This document shows, one piece after another, positions 19,397-28,577 of a stretch of DNA of 64,000 nt. Source of the stretch: Proteiniborus ethanoligenes (GTDB taxonomy: Bacteria > Bacillota > Clostridia > Tissierellales > Proteiniboraceae). The notes beneath the pieces were generated by a model. That model ran no database searches. It had not been told where the DNA came from and saw only the letters and a list, made by a program, of their open reading frames with translations. The DNA lies in assembly GCF_900107485.1 (NCBI RefSeq), contig NZ_FNQE01000011.1:29138-93137 (forward strand), written 5' to 3'. The first letter of the stretch is position 1; the number at the start of each line of letters is the position of its first letter. The position numbers and the translations under genes are program-made.

Positions 19397-19412
19397 AGCA
19401 AAATGCGTGCCA
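19397..19412 (-). promoter_or_regulatory. Sigma-54 promoter of the SDR gene
   Basis: Minus-strand TGGCACGCATTTTGCT is a full match to the consensus TGGCACG-N4-TTGCT, 62 bp upstream of the ATG. It is the best of the four in this island. Confidence 0.92.
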
Positions 19413-19599
19413 CATGTATTTATATTTTAATATTCTATGGAATTTCCAATATCAGTGAATATTGTGAATATTTTCACGTGTTTTAGTGAATTTTTAAATA
19501 CTCATTTTTTTGTCCAGAATTAATACACTTTTTGTAAAATTATATCTTAACCCTTGGTAAATAACAGGTTTGTGTTTTATATGTATGTTTTTTAGTACA

Positions 19600-19619
19600 T
19601 TTGTATGAAATCTAACACA
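19600..19619 (-). promoter_or_regulatory. Candidate activator site upstream of the SDR promoter
   Basis: Minus-strand TGTGTTAGATTTCATACAAA resembles the other candidate enhancers and lies about 190-220 bp upstream of the -24/-12 element, in the divergent SDR-ddl intergenic region. Confidence 0.4.
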
Positions 19620-19728
19620 TAATGGATGTCTAGATTAACTTTAAGAAATTTGTAAGAAAAATGAAGAGTATATTGTAAAAACTTCCTTATACAATTAATG
19701 CATAAATAATAGACCAAAGGGGGAAAAA

Positions 19729-20811
19729 ATGAAAACTAACATTTATGTAATCTACGGTGGAAAGTCAGTTGAACATGATGTTTCCTTGCAAAGTGCATTT
19801 TCTATAATCAACTCTCTAGATAAGGCTAAATATAATGTTTATCCAGTATATATCACTAGGGAAGGGGTCTGGTGCAGTACAAAAATAGTTAAGGAAACAA
19901 TAACTGAGCTAAAGGAGCTTAAGCATTGCAACTTTAATAGCATTTCGGGCTCTTTAGGAGATTTTTTATCCAAGCATTTCAAAAAAGGTGAAAAAAGTAT
20001 TGCTTTCCCAGCTCTGCACGGATCAAATGGTGAAGATGGAACAATTCAGGGATTATTTGAAATGTTAAATCTTCCCTATGTAGGCAATGAAGTTCTTTCA
20101 TCAGCAGTGGGAATAGATAAGGTTATGATGAAGGATTTACTATCTTTAGGTAATATACCTCAAGCAAAGTATACTTCTCTCCTCCTTCATCAATGGCAGG
20201 AAAACGAGGAAAAAGCTCTAGAAGAAATTGAAAATATTATTGGATATCCTTCCTTTGTTAAGCCTGCAAGGCTAGGCTCTAGCGTTGGCATCAACCGGTG
20301 TAAAAATAGAAATGAATTAATTAGTGCAATAAAAGAAGCCTTTCTTTATGATCATAAGCTTATTATAGAAAAAGAAATAATCGGAAGAGAAATGCAAATA
20401 GCTGTAATAGGTAATAACTGTCCTAAGGCTTCTGTAGTAGGTGAATATATACAGGAAAGAAAGTTCATGGATTATAATGCTAAATATGTGGATGGAAGGC
20501 TAGTTCCTGTTATTCCTGCTCCTTTGTCTGATAATATAAGTGAGGCTATGAGGCAAACTGCTATCAAGGCCTTTAAGCTACTAAACTGTAAGGGGCTTGT
20601 AAGAGTGGATTATTTTGTTACTGCCCAAGACGCATATTATATTAATGAAGTAAATACTATGCCAGGCTTCACTAAATATAGTATGTTTCCTGCTCTCTGG
20701 GAAAAAACAGATGGCACCAGCTATAGTGAATTAATCCAAATATTAATAGGTTTAGGATTTGCTAGACATGAACAGAAGAACTCTATTTTGCATATGAGGT
20801 GGGAAGCATGA
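19729..20811 (+). CDS. ddl: D-alanine--D-alanine ligase
   Basis: A 360-residue ATP-grasp ligase: YGGKSVEHDVSLQSA at the N-terminus, the ATP-binding element FVKPARLGSSVGI (about 180), and metal/product residues in RVDYFV and INEVNTMPGFT. The omega-loop reads FMDYNAKYVDG, with the Lys-Tyr pair typical of D-Ala-D-Ala ligases rather than D-Ala-D-Lac enzymes. It makes the dipeptide that MurF (next gene) adds to UDP-MurNAc-tripeptide. RBS is GGGGGAAAAA. The 3' end overlaps murF by the ATGA junction. Confidence 0.93.
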   Translation: MKTNIYVIYGGKSVEHDVSLQSAFSIINSLDKAKYNVYPVYITREGVWCSTKIVKETITELKELKHCNFNSISGSLGDFLSKHFKKGEKSIAFPALHGSNGEDGTIQGLFEMLNLPYVGNEVLSSAVGIDKVMMKDLLSLGNIPQAKYTSLLLHQWQENEEKALEEIENIIGYPSFVKPARLGSSVGINRCKNRNELISAIKEAFLYDHKLIIEKEIIGREMQIAVIGNNCPKASVVGEYIQERKFMDYNAKYVDGRLVPVIPAPLSDNISEAMRQTAIKAFKLLNCKGLVRVDYFVTAQDAYYINEVNTMPGFTKYSMFPALWEKTDGTSYSELIQILIGLGFARHEQKNSILHMRWEA

Positions 20812-22211
20812 TAAGTCGTGTATTAAAGGAAATAGAAATCATGGCAAAGGGTCATGGTCTCAAAGGGGAGTATGAAGAAATTAAAATAAAGGGTGTTTCC
20901 ACAGACTCTAGGAGAATAAAATCTGGTCAGTTATTTGTTCCTATTGTCGGAGAGAATTTTAATGGGCATCAGTTTATTAGTGATGCTATAGAAAAAGGAG
21001 CAACAGGAGCAATTTGGTGTGAAAGTGAACCTATTCCAGATATAGATTTCCCATTTATATTAGTAAAGGATACATTAACCTCTATTCAAGAACTGGCAAA
21101 AGCATATAGAAATCAGTTAGATACAAAAGTTATAGGCATAACAGGAAGTAATGGAAAAACTTCTACTAAGGATATTTTAGCTAGTCTATTGAAAACTAAA
21201 TATAAAACTCATAAAACCTTTGCTAATTTAAATAACCATTTAGGAGTTCCATTAACAATTTTAGAACTAGAAGAAGATACTGAAATGGCTGTAGTTGAAA
21301 TGGGCATGGATCACCTTGGAGATATCGAGTTACTAACTTCTATTGCTTCTCCTGATGTAGCTGTTATTACTAATATTGGTGAAGCTCATTTAGACTACTT
21401 AAAAACAAAAACCAATATTGTTAAAGCAAAGCTTGAAATTTTAAAAGGCTTAAATCCTAATGGTTTATTTGTATATTTTGGAGATGACCCTTTGTTAAGT
21501 AATACTATTAAGAATATGAATACTAATTATAAGACAGTAACCTTTGGGAAAAATCTAACTAACACATATATTCCCGAAATCATATCTATTGAGGAAAATG
21601 GCACTTATTTTAGGTTAGATAAATTAGACTGTCCAACTTTCTTTTTGTCTATGGTTGGTAAGCATCAAGTATATAATGCTACTGCTGCAGTTACAGTGGC
21701 CAGGTATTTCGGAATATCTCTTGAGCAAATTCAAGAGGGCTTATCAAAGATAGAGGTTACAGGAATGAGAAACGAGCTAATATATACTGAAAAATATACG
21801 ATTCTAAATGATTCATATAAATCTAATCCTACAAGCCTATTATCAGCATTAGAAACTCTATATAGCTTTAAAAATTATAAGCAAAAGATTGCAGTCCTTG
21901 GTGATATGAATGGTTTAGGCATTGAAGAGATAAATATGCATATGGAGATTGGAAAGAAAATTGAACCTGATAAAATTGATTACCTTATTACAATAGGTTC
22001 TCTTGCAGCAAACATAGCTAAGGCTGCAAAATCAAGATTCCCTGATAATAGAGTTTTTTCCTTTACAAATAAAGCTCTTCTAGTAGAAAAGTTAAAAGAA
22101 ATTATTCAATATAAGTCTATGGTATTAATCAAAGGTTCTCGTGAACTTAAACTAGAGGATATTGTTAAAGCATTAATCTCTGAAAATCCATTGGAAAAGG
22201 AGGTAATATAA
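20808..22211 (+). CDS. murF: UDP-MurNAc-tripeptide:D-alanyl-D-alanine ligase
   Basis: A 467-residue Mur ligase. The N-terminal domain carries VSTDSRRIKSGQLFVPI, the ATP site is GITGSNGKTSTKD (about 115), then NLNNHLGVPLT, VEMGMDHLGDI, NIGEAHLDYL and a C-terminal domain with NDSYKSNPTSL. The start at 20808 (ATG, GAGGTGG 5 bp upstream) overlaps the ddl stop and is preferred to the GTG at 20799. It catalyses the last cytosolic peptide addition in peptidoglycan precursor synthesis. Confidence 0.95.
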   Translation: MISRVLKEIEIMAKGHGLKGEYEEIKIKGVSTDSRRIKSGQLFVPIVGENFNGHQFISDAIEKGATGAIWCESEPIPDIDFPFILVKDTLTSIQELAKAYRNQLDTKVIGITGSNGKTSTKDILASLLKTKYKTHKTFANLNNHLGVPLTILELEEDTEMAVVEMGMDHLGDIELLTSIASPDVAVITNIGEAHLDYLKTKTNIVKAKLEILKGLNPNGLFVYFGDDPLLSNTIKNMNTNYKTVTFGKNLTNTYIPEIISIEENGTYFRLDKLDCPTFFLSMVGKHQVYNATAAVTVARYFGISLEQIQEGLSKIEVTGMRNELIYTEKYTILNDSYKSNPTSLLSALETLYSFKNYKQKIAVLGDMNGLGIEEINMHMEIGKKIEPDKIDYLITIGSLAANIAKAAKSRFPDNRVFSFTNKALLVEKLKEIIQYKSMVLIKGSRELKLEDIVKALISENPLEKEVI

Positions 22212-23420
22212 ATGGATACCTCTATACTTCATAGAGATACATGGTTAGAAATACATTTAGATAAAATTGAAAATAATATTAAGCAATTACGTGAATATTT
22301 GCCTCCATATGTTAAATTTATGGCAGCAGTAAAGGCAGATGCATACGGACATGGTGATTTGCAGGTTGCAAAAATAGCTTTAAAGGCAAATGTAGATGCA
22401 CTAGCTGTATCCATATTAAGTGAAGCCTTATATTTGCGTAAGAATGGTATTAAAGCACCTATTTTAGTACTTACACCTATACTCCCTAGTGATGTGAATA
22501 TTGCAATAGAATATGATATATCCATTACTGTTTTTCAGCTTTCTTGGCTTAAAGAAATGAGACTATATAAAGTAGGCAGAAAACCACTTAAAATACACTT
22601 AAAAATAGATACAGGCTTAGGTAGAATTGGTTTAAGAAATAAGGAAGAGCTAGAGGCTATGCTACCACTATTAACTAAGGAGGATATAGTCATAGAAGGA
22701 GTATATACCCATTTTGCTACAGCAAACAGTAAAAACTCTGCCTATTTTAATAAACAGCTGGAGGCATTTTCAGACATGGCTCAATGGATAAAATCCGAAG
22801 GTCTAGATGTGTCTATTTTCCATTGTGCCAATAGTGCTGCAGCCTTAAAGTATAGTAACAGCTTTTTTGATATGGTTCGCATAGGTGTAGCTATATTTGG
22901 AATATATCCATCTGAAGATATAAGAAAGACAACTCCAGTACATTTAGAATCGGCACTTTCTCTACATTCAAAGCTACTCTGTGTTAAAAAAATGAAAAAA
23001 GGAAGCTTTGTAGGATATGATACTGCTTATGAAACAAAATCTAATGAATGGATAGGAACGGTTCCTATAGGCTATGCAGATGGGTGGTTCCGTTGTTTTC
23101 AAGGCTTTCATGTTCTAGTAGATGGACAAGAAATGCCCATCATAGGCAAAATCTGTATGGATCAGTTCATGGTTCGTTTACCTGAAAAATATGCTATAGG
23201 TACTCCTGTAGTATTGATTGGCAAGGATGGAAGTAATGAAATTACATTAGAGGACCTTGCTAATCACATAGGCAGTGTTCCCCAGGAAATCCCTTCTATG
23301 ATTACTTATAGAGTGCCAAAGGTTTATTATTATAAAGGTAAGATTGTTGAAGTATTGACAGAAAGAAGCTGGCAGCCTAGTAAATATCCATTTAATAAAG
23401 CTATAGCCGATGCTAAATAA
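22212..23420 (+). CDS. alr: Alanine racemase
   Basis: A 402-residue PLP fold-type III racemase. The PLP lysine is in AAVKADAYGHG (about residue 39). The second catalytic Tyr region is GYDTAYET (about 275) and KICMDQFMV is diagnostic. It makes D-Ala for Ddl, so the three-gene operon covers racemisation, ligation and addition to the stem peptide. Its start abuts the murF stop, with AAAGGAGG inside the murF 3' end. There is no N-terminal membrane domain as in VanT. Confidence 0.95.
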   Translation: MDTSILHRDTWLEIHLDKIENNIKQLREYLPPYVKFMAAVKADAYGHGDLQVAKIALKANVDALAVSILSEALYLRKNGIKAPILVLTPILPSDVNIAIEYDISITVFQLSWLKEMRLYKVGRKPLKIHLKIDTGLGRIGLRNKEELEAMLPLLTKEDIVIEGVYTHFATANSKNSAYFNKQLEAFSDMAQWIKSEGLDVSIFHCANSAAALKYSNSFFDMVRIGVAIFGIYPSEDIRKTTPVHLESALSLHSKLLCVKKMKKGSFVGYDTAYETKSNEWIGTVPIGYADGWFRCFQGFHVLVDGQEMPIIGKICMDQFMVRLPEKYAIGTPVVLIGKDGSNEITLEDLANHIGSVPQEIPSMITYRVPKVYYYKGKIVEVLTERSWQPSKYPFNKAIADAK

Positions 23421-23428
23421 ATACACAA

Positions 23429-23485
23429 AGACCATAAAAAAAGTAATCCCTATAATTTGTACAAAAGGGCGCTTTTTATATGGTC
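23429..23485. terminator. Probable terminator between alr and the CPBP gene
   Basis: AGACCATAAAAAAAG (23429-23443) pairs with CTTTTTATATGGTCT (23471-23485) with one mismatch around a long loop. It lies between convergent genes. Confidence 0.5.
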
Positions 23486-23513
23486 TCCATGTTTAACTTG
23501 TTCTTTTGAATTA

Positions 23514-24305
23514 TCAATGAAGGATTAAGCCTCCGGATATGAACATCATCCCAATATTAAAGCCTATGTGAGCTATTATACAGCTTTCTAATCCAAGCTT
23601 TTTATACATTCCTCCCAATACTAATCCTACAGGAAATATCTGAACAAACTTAACCCATTCAGGATTTAGAACATTTGCATGTGCAAAAGTCCACAATAAT
23701 GATGAAAAAGCAATTGATATCCAATATTTATGATTCTCAAGCTTGAATTTATTCGCTAGATAATTAGGTATTACAAATCGGAATGTTATTTCTTCAATAA
23801 TAACAGTAGCCATAATGATTAATATAATACTTATAGAAGGTGGACTGCCAAACTCATTAAGCCCTCCTGTTCTTTCTAAAACCATCTTATAGGTCTCTGA
23901 AATTCTTGGAGAAGTGAGTTTAAATAGACCATATGAGAATGCCACTGTTCCAACAATTACAGTCGCTACATTTAAAGAGTATTTTTTTATATTTATTTTT
24001 TCTATGCCCTCATGACTAAAAATTTTTCTTAGTAAAGGCAAATCTATCAAGCCTAATCTTTCACATAAATGCATTCCTACACATGTGTGAATATATATTT
24101 TTATAAGATTTATTGCAAATAACAGCATAGTGGGTACTTCAAATCCTCCACCTAAGATTATTAAAATACCACATGCTGCAGACATAAATATTCCATATTT
24201 AATATAATAGTTTACTTCTTTAAGATTTTTAAAATAATACACTAGTATTGCAATGCCTATCACAAAATTAAATATTAATAATAATGTTGAAATAATAGTT
24301 ATCAC
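23514..24305 (-). CDS. CPBP-family intramembrane glutamic endopeptidase
   Basis: A 263-residue protein with about seven hydrophobic segments and the three CPBP (CAAX protease/Abi) motifs: EEITFRF (EExxxR), a second with His in LLWTFAHANV, and HIGFNIG (HxxxN). Members cleave membrane substrates or mature peptides; in Firmicutes some give bacteriocin self-immunity. No peptide gene is adjacent, so the substrate is unknown. It is monocistronic. Confidence 0.87.
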   Translation of the reverse strand: MITIISTLLLIFNFVIGIAILVYYFKNLKEVNYYIKYGIFMSAACGILIILGGGFEVPTMLLFAINLIKIYIHTCVGMHLCERLGLIDLPLLRKIFSHEGIEKINIKKYSLNVATVIVGTVAFSYGLFKLTSPRISETYKMVLERTGGLNEFGSPPSISIILIIMATVIIEEITFRFVIPNYLANKFKLENHKYWISIAFSSLLWTFAHANVLNPEWVKFVQIFPVGLVLGGMYKKLGLESCIIAHIGFNIGMMFISGGLILH

Positions 24306-24467
24306 ACTCCCTAATGAATATTGATCTCCTCTTATATTATATGTTACCTAATTATAAAAAGCATTGCAACATTAGCAATTAATACTTCACAGAAACCATT
24401 ATGGATATCATATTATTAAATCACTAATAGCGAAGCAATCTAATCCAAGCATCTGCCTGGCATATAA

Positions 24468-25511
24468 TCAACTTTGTATATTCATTCCTATATAATCTCC
24501 TCTTGAAAAATCAGGCTGAAATCCGGCTGCCTTTATTCTTTCTTCTATGCAGTATCTGCACTCTGCTGCTTCGTCTCCCGTACATATTTTGTTATCATAA
24601 AGAGAGTAGTCTTTTCTTACAGATATAGGTGAAAGATTGGGCATAACTACATTGGCTCCTGCTTTAAGGCCTTTTTCCCTTCCTAGAGAGTCTATGGTTC
24701 CTAAGGCTGTAGTAGCAGGAAGCAAAGCTTTAGGTAGTAGGAGTCTAACTATTGCTATCATTAAAACCGTCATATCTAAAGCACCTGCATTTTCATCTGC
24801 AAAAATAGTGTCACTATGAGGTATAAAAGGTCCTATGCCTACCATATGAGGCTCCAATTCCTTTAAAAACAACAGGTCGTTAGCTAAATTCTCTATTGTT
24901 TGATAAGGAGATCCTACCATAAATCCTGCTCCTACTTGGAAGCCTATTTCCTTTAAATTATATAGGCTTTTCTTTCTATTAGAAAGACTCATGTTGTCTG
25001 GATGAAGCCTTCTGTAATGATCTTCTGTAGCAGTCTCATGTCTCAATAAATACCTATCTGCACCTGCCTGAAAATATTTTTTATAGCTTGAATAAGATTT
25101 TTCACCCATAGACAATGTTATTGCACAATCAGGATATTTGCTTTTTATACTATCTATTAAATCAACCATAATATTATCTGTATAATATAAATCCTCTCCG
25201 CTTTGTAGTACAAAGGTTCTAAAGCCTAGCTCATATCCACTTGCACAGCAATCTAATATATCTCCCTTTTTCAATCTATATCGTTGAGCATTAGAATTGC
25301 TTCTTCTTATACCGCAATAATAGCAATCGTTTTTACAATAATTACTGAATTCTATTAAGCCTCTAAAAAACACTTTCTTGTCGTAGTAGACTTCTCTTAT
25401 GCTAGAAGCAGCCTCTAAAAGCCTATTGTCTATTCCATTAATATTTTCTCTTATTAAAGCTATTAGCTCATCCTTGTCAAGAGAATGAGTGTTATATAAT
25501 TTATCAATCAT
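24468..25511 (-). CDS. hydE: [FeFe]-hydrogenase H-cluster maturase HydE (radical SAM)
   Basis: A 347-residue radical-SAM enzyme. The cluster motif is CKNDCYYCGIR (CxxxCxxC, about residue 58). LSMGEKSYSSYKKYFQAGADRYLLRHETA is typical of HydE/BioB-like barrels. It works with HydG and HydF to build the 2Fe subcluster of the H-cluster. It is the last gene of the regulator-hydG-hydF-hydE operon, 12 bp after hydF. RBS AGGAGG. No hydrogenase structural gene is in the window. Confidence 0.95.
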   Translation of the reverse strand: MIDKLYNTHSLDKDELIALIRENINGIDNRLLEAASSIREVYYDKKVFFRGLIEFSNYCKNDCYYCGIRRSNSNAQRYRLKKGDILDCCASGYELGFRTFVLQSGEDLYYTDNIMVDLIDSIKSKYPDCAITLSMGEKSYSSYKKYFQAGADRYLLRHETATEDHYRRLHPDNMSLSNRKKSLYNLKEIGFQVGAGFMVGSPYQTIENLANDLLFLKELEPHMVGIGPFIPHSDTIFADENAGALDMTVLMIAIVRLLLPKALLPATTALGTIDSLGREKGLKAGANVVMPNLSPISVRKDYSLYDNKICTGDEAAECRYCIEERIKAAGFQPDFSRGDYIGMNIQS

Positions 25512-25523
25512 AAAAATTTCCTC

Positions 25524-26720
25524 CTATGCCTTGTTAAAAATCTCACTACATCTTGGCAATATGCCATTTAAATGTGCTAATAATACGCCATAGTTAGTTA
25601 CAGGAATATTTTTATCCTTACATATGGCGAGTCTATTAGTTACAGCTTTTTTATTTAGCATACATCCTCCACAGTGAACTACCATATGATACTCCTCTAA
25701 ATTATCTGGGAAATCATATCCTACACAATAATCAAAGCTAAGCTCTTTGCCTGTATATTTTTTCATTAATGCTGGTATCTTTACTCTCCCTATATCTTCA
25801 TGAGTATGATTATGAGTGCAGGCTTCAGCCATAAGTATTTTTGAATTGTTCTCTAAACTATGAATTTTTTCTGCTCCCTCAATAAGAAGCCCTATATCTC
25901 CCTTTTGTCTTGCTAGTAGCATTGAAAAGGATGTAAGAGGTATTTCCTTAGGAACAATGGTACTTACTAATTTAAATATTTGAGAGTCCGTAACTACTAA
26001 GTCTATCTTTTTTAACTCTTTTAAAGCTTCAGGTAGCTCGCTTTCCTTTGTTACAAAGCATTTGATATTATGGTCTAGACAATCCCTTATAAGCTGAACC
26101 TGGGGTAATATTAATCTTCCCTTTGGTGCAGCAGAATCAATAGGAACAACTAAAATTACTGTGCTATTTTCTTCTAATAGATTCCCTACAATGGTTTCAT
26201 CTTCATCCTGAAGCTTTTCTAGCTCTTGGGCTATTTTCCTCTTTAGAAGGGATACATCATTTTCATTAGAGCTATCTACAAATATTGAGTCCTTATATTT
26301 GCTTTTAAGCTGACTTTTTTCTATTTCAGGCACCATATCCCATTTAGTAAAAACTAATATATAGGGTATGGATTTTTCTTTAAATAATCTAACTGTTTTT
26401 TTATGATTATCTTCATCAAAGGCACTTGCATCTACAACATAAATAGCTAAATCTGTACGATTAAGTATGTCATTAGTTCTTTTCATCCTCTGCTTTCCAA
26501 CTTGACTAATATCTTCAAAGCCAGCAGTGTCAACTAAGGCAATAGGTCCAAAAGGAATAAGCTCCATAGCCTTTACTACAGGGTCAGTTGTGGTTCCTGG
26601 CTGTGACGATACAATTGCCGCATCTTGCCCTAAAATAGCATTAAATAGGGAAGATTTCCCTGCATTTACATTGCCAAATAATGATACATGCTTTCTTGAA
26701 GCAATTGGAGTTTTCTGCAT
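25524..26720 (-). CDS. hydF: [FeFe]-hydrogenase maturation GTPase HydF
   Basis: A 398-residue protein. The GTPase domain has the P-loop GNVNAGKSS, PGTTTDPV, DTAGFED and TKWD. The C-terminal cluster domain has the conserved His/Cys ligands in CTHNHTHEDIG and VVHCGGCMLN. It is the scaffold that receives the 2Fe precursor and loads it on apo-hydrogenase. RBS AAGGAGG; tightly spaced with hydG and hydE. Confidence 0.96.
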   Translation of the reverse strand: MQKTPIASRKHVSLFGNVNAGKSSLFNAILGQDAAIVSSQPGTTTDPVVKAMELIPFGPIALVDTAGFEDISQVGKQRMKRTNDILNRTDLAIYVVDASAFDEDNHKKTVRLFKEKSIPYILVFTKWDMVPEIEKSQLKSKYKDSIFVDSSNENDVSLLKRKIAQELEKLQDEDETIVGNLLEENSTVILVVPIDSAAPKGRLILPQVQLIRDCLDHNIKCFVTKESELPEALKELKKIDLVVTDSQIFKLVSTIVPKEIPLTSFSMLLARQKGDIGLLIEGAEKIHSLENNSKILMAEACTHNHTHEDIGRVKIPALMKKYTGKELSFDYCVGYDFPDNLEEYHMVVHCGGCMLNKKAVTNRLAICKDKNIPVTNYGVLLAHLNGILPRCSEIFNKA

Positions 26721-26732
26721 TTGGTTTCCTCC

Positions 26733-28103
26733 TTATATATATAAATCTCTCTCACCTTTTTTAAGCTTCTCTATGTTATCCATAACTAATTGTCTAACCT
26801 TCTCGTCTTGAATTTTAGGTATTTCTCTTTGAATAATTTTTTCTACTTTCGCCTTAAATTCTTTATCTCCATAGTCTAGCATATACTCGTATAAAGTCAT
26901 GAGACCATTGGGCACACAGACATTTTTAATATTTCCTGATTTAGCTAAGGACATGAATCTATCTCCAGTTCTACCTTTTCTATAGCAGGCAGTACAAAAG
27001 CTTGGAATTAGTTCATCGTCTACAAGCCAATCAATTATCCTTGCCGCACTTCTATTGTCTGTAACCTGAAACTGTGATTTGTTATGCTCTCTTGCAGTGT
27101 AGCCTCCAACCTCTACTGTTGACCCTGCGCTTATTTGAGAAATACCTATTTTAATAAGTTCCTTACGCATATCTATGCTTTCACGAGTTGACAATATCAT
27201 TCCTGTAAAGGGTACTGCTAATCGTATAATAGCTACAATCTTTTTAAAGGTTTCATCATCTACAATATGCTTATACATAGATAAATCAGCACCTTCAGCT
27301 CCACATATTCTCGGTACGGAAATAGTATGAAAGCCTACACCATATTTTTCTTCTAAATGCTCATTGTGAAGCATAAGTCCTAAAACCTCAAAATATGGAT
27401 CATATAGTCCAAATAAGACTCCTCCGCCCACATCATCTATTCCTGCTTCCATGGCTCTATCAAAGGCAGTTAAGTGATATTCATAGTTCTTTTTTGGGCC
27501 TGACATATGCATATATTCATAGGTTGGCTTATGATAGGTTTCTTGAAATAATATATATGTTCCTATGCCTATTTCCTTTAATTTTCTATAATTTCCAACT
27601 GTTGTAGCTGCAATATTCACGTTAACTCTACGAATTTCACCATTTTCAAGCTTCATATCATATATAGTCTGCATGCAATCTAATATATAATCTATACTGC
27701 AATTTACTGGATCCTCTCCAGCCTCAAGAGCTAAACGCTTATGTCCCATTTTTTCTAAAATAGCTACTTCAGCTCTTATTTCCTCCATAGTCAAGCGACG
27801 TCTAGGAAATTCGTTGTCATGATTATATCCACAATATCTACAGCGATTTACACAGTAATCGCTTACATATAGGGGAGCAAACATAACTATACGATTTCCA
27901 TAGATATGCTCTTTAATCTTTCCTGCTATTTGAAATATTCTCTTTATATGCTCTTTGTTATCTGTCATAAGTAGTGCAGCAACTTCTTTATGAGTAAGCC
28001 CCTTGAATTCTGCTGCCTTATCTAGTATTTGATCTATTTCGTTTTTTGTTATTTTTTTAACACTTTCGAGTAAATCGTTAATATATTTTTCGTCTATAAA
28101 CAT
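26733..28103 (-). CDS. hydG: [FeFe]-hydrogenase H-cluster maturase HydG (radical SAM tyrosine lyase)
   Basis: A 456-residue ThiH-like radical-SAM enzyme. The N-terminal CVNRCRYCGYN (CxxxCxxC) binds the SAM cluster. The C-terminal FCTACYRKGRTGDRFM carries the CxxC of the auxiliary cluster that binds the Fe(CO)(CN) synthon. It splits tyrosine to give CO and cyanide ligands. It follows the small regulator gene by 13 bp. Confidence 0.96.
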   Translation of the reverse strand: MFIDEKYINDLLESVKKITKNEIDQILDKAAEFKGLTHKEVAALLMTDNKEHIKRIFQIAGKIKEHIYGNRIVMFAPLYVSDYCVNRCRYCGYNHDNEFPRRRLTMEEIRAEVAILEKMGHKRLALEAGEDPVNCSIDYILDCMQTIYDMKLENGEIRRVNVNIAATTVGNYRKLKEIGIGTYILFQETYHKPTYEYMHMSGPKKNYEYHLTAFDRAMEAGIDDVGGGVLFGLYDPYFEVLGLMLHNEHLEEKYGVGFHTISVPRICGAEGADLSMYKHIVDDETFKKIVAIIRLAVPFTGMILSTRESIDMRKELIKIGISQISAGSTVEVGGYTAREHNKSQFQVTDNRSAARIIDWLVDDELIPSFCTACYRKGRTGDRFMSLAKSGNIKNVCVPNGLMTLYEYMLDYGDKEFKAKVEKIIQREIPKIQDEKVRQLVMDNIEKLKKGERDLYI

Positions 28104-28116
28104 ATTTATCTCCCCT

Positions 28117-28368
28117 TTATATTTCTTTTTTAGAAATGGCTGTCTTCACAATTACATGAGGTATATTGCCTAGCCTTCCTGTTAGACTATTGATTTCATT
28201 TAGTTCTCCAATTACTACAATTGAAATTATGGCAATTTTCTCTTCTGAAAATGGAATGCCTAATCGTCCTTTTATAATCCCTTTAAAGGATGAAACCACG
28301 TTATTAAATTCCTGCTGTACTAATTCCGGTTCCTCTAATATGGCACTTATGGCTGCTATTTTTTTCAT
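28117..28368 (-). CDS. TM1266-like iron-only hydrogenase system regulator
   Basis: An 83-residue ferredoxin-like/ACT-type protein (MKKIAAISAILEEPELVQQ; FKGIIKGRLGIPF; IPHVIVKTAI). The family is commonly found next to hyd maturation genes and is called the iron-only hydrogenase system putative regulator. No DNA-binding motif is evident, so the mechanism is unknown. It heads the operon behind a long structured leader. RBS AGGAGAGG. Confidence 0.87.
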   Translation of the reverse strand: MKKIAAISAILEEPELVQQEFNNVVSSFKGIIKGRLGIPFSEEKIAIISIVVIGELNEINSLTGRLGNIPHVIVKTAISKKEI

Positions 28369-28393
28369 ATTTTATCCTCTCCTATTTTTAATC

Positions 28394-28429
28394 AAAAATA
28401 TAAAACGCACCTTCCCTCAGAAAGATGCG
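28394..28429 (-). terminator. Intrinsic terminator inside the hyd operon leader (attenuator)
   Basis: Minus-strand CGCATCTTTC pairs with GGAAGGTGCG over 10 bp (three G-U pairs) around a TGAG tetraloop, followed by TTTTATATTTTT. It lies downstream of the operon promoter but 26 bp before the first ATG, so reading through it must be regulated. Confidence 0.8.
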
Positions 28430-28571
28430 AATAGTAAACATATGCCATTAACCACATGTCATTCATATTATCCGTCACCTTTCAAATCAGAGCATAGCTC
28501 TTTTTCGTTAGGAAATAGGGTATTGTGAACATCTATGGAAAGATTTCTCTTGCCTTAGATGAACTGTATTT
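28430..28571 (-). ncRNA. Structured 5' leader of the hyd operon (candidate riboswitch or cis-RNA)
   Basis: Between the predicted transcript start (about 28571) and the leader terminator there are three further stems: CATCTA/TAGATG closing 28530-28561, AGAGC/GCTCT at 28489-28501, and ACATGTG/CATATGT closing 28438-28459. No leader peptide is obvious. The layout of aptamer-like stems followed by a terminator and then the RBS is that of a riboswitch. It does not match any class I know well. Confidence 0.55.
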
Positions 28572-28577
28572 AATATC

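Noticed and set aside
19729..23420. A vanG-type vancomycin-resistance cluster
   Set aside because: The ligase has the D-Ala-type omega-loop, the racemase lacks a membrane domain, and no vanR/S, vanXY or vanW is nearby.
24430..24467. Hairpin after hydE as a terminator
   Set aside because: Only six pairs with a wobble and no T-run on the minus strand; support was too weak to list.
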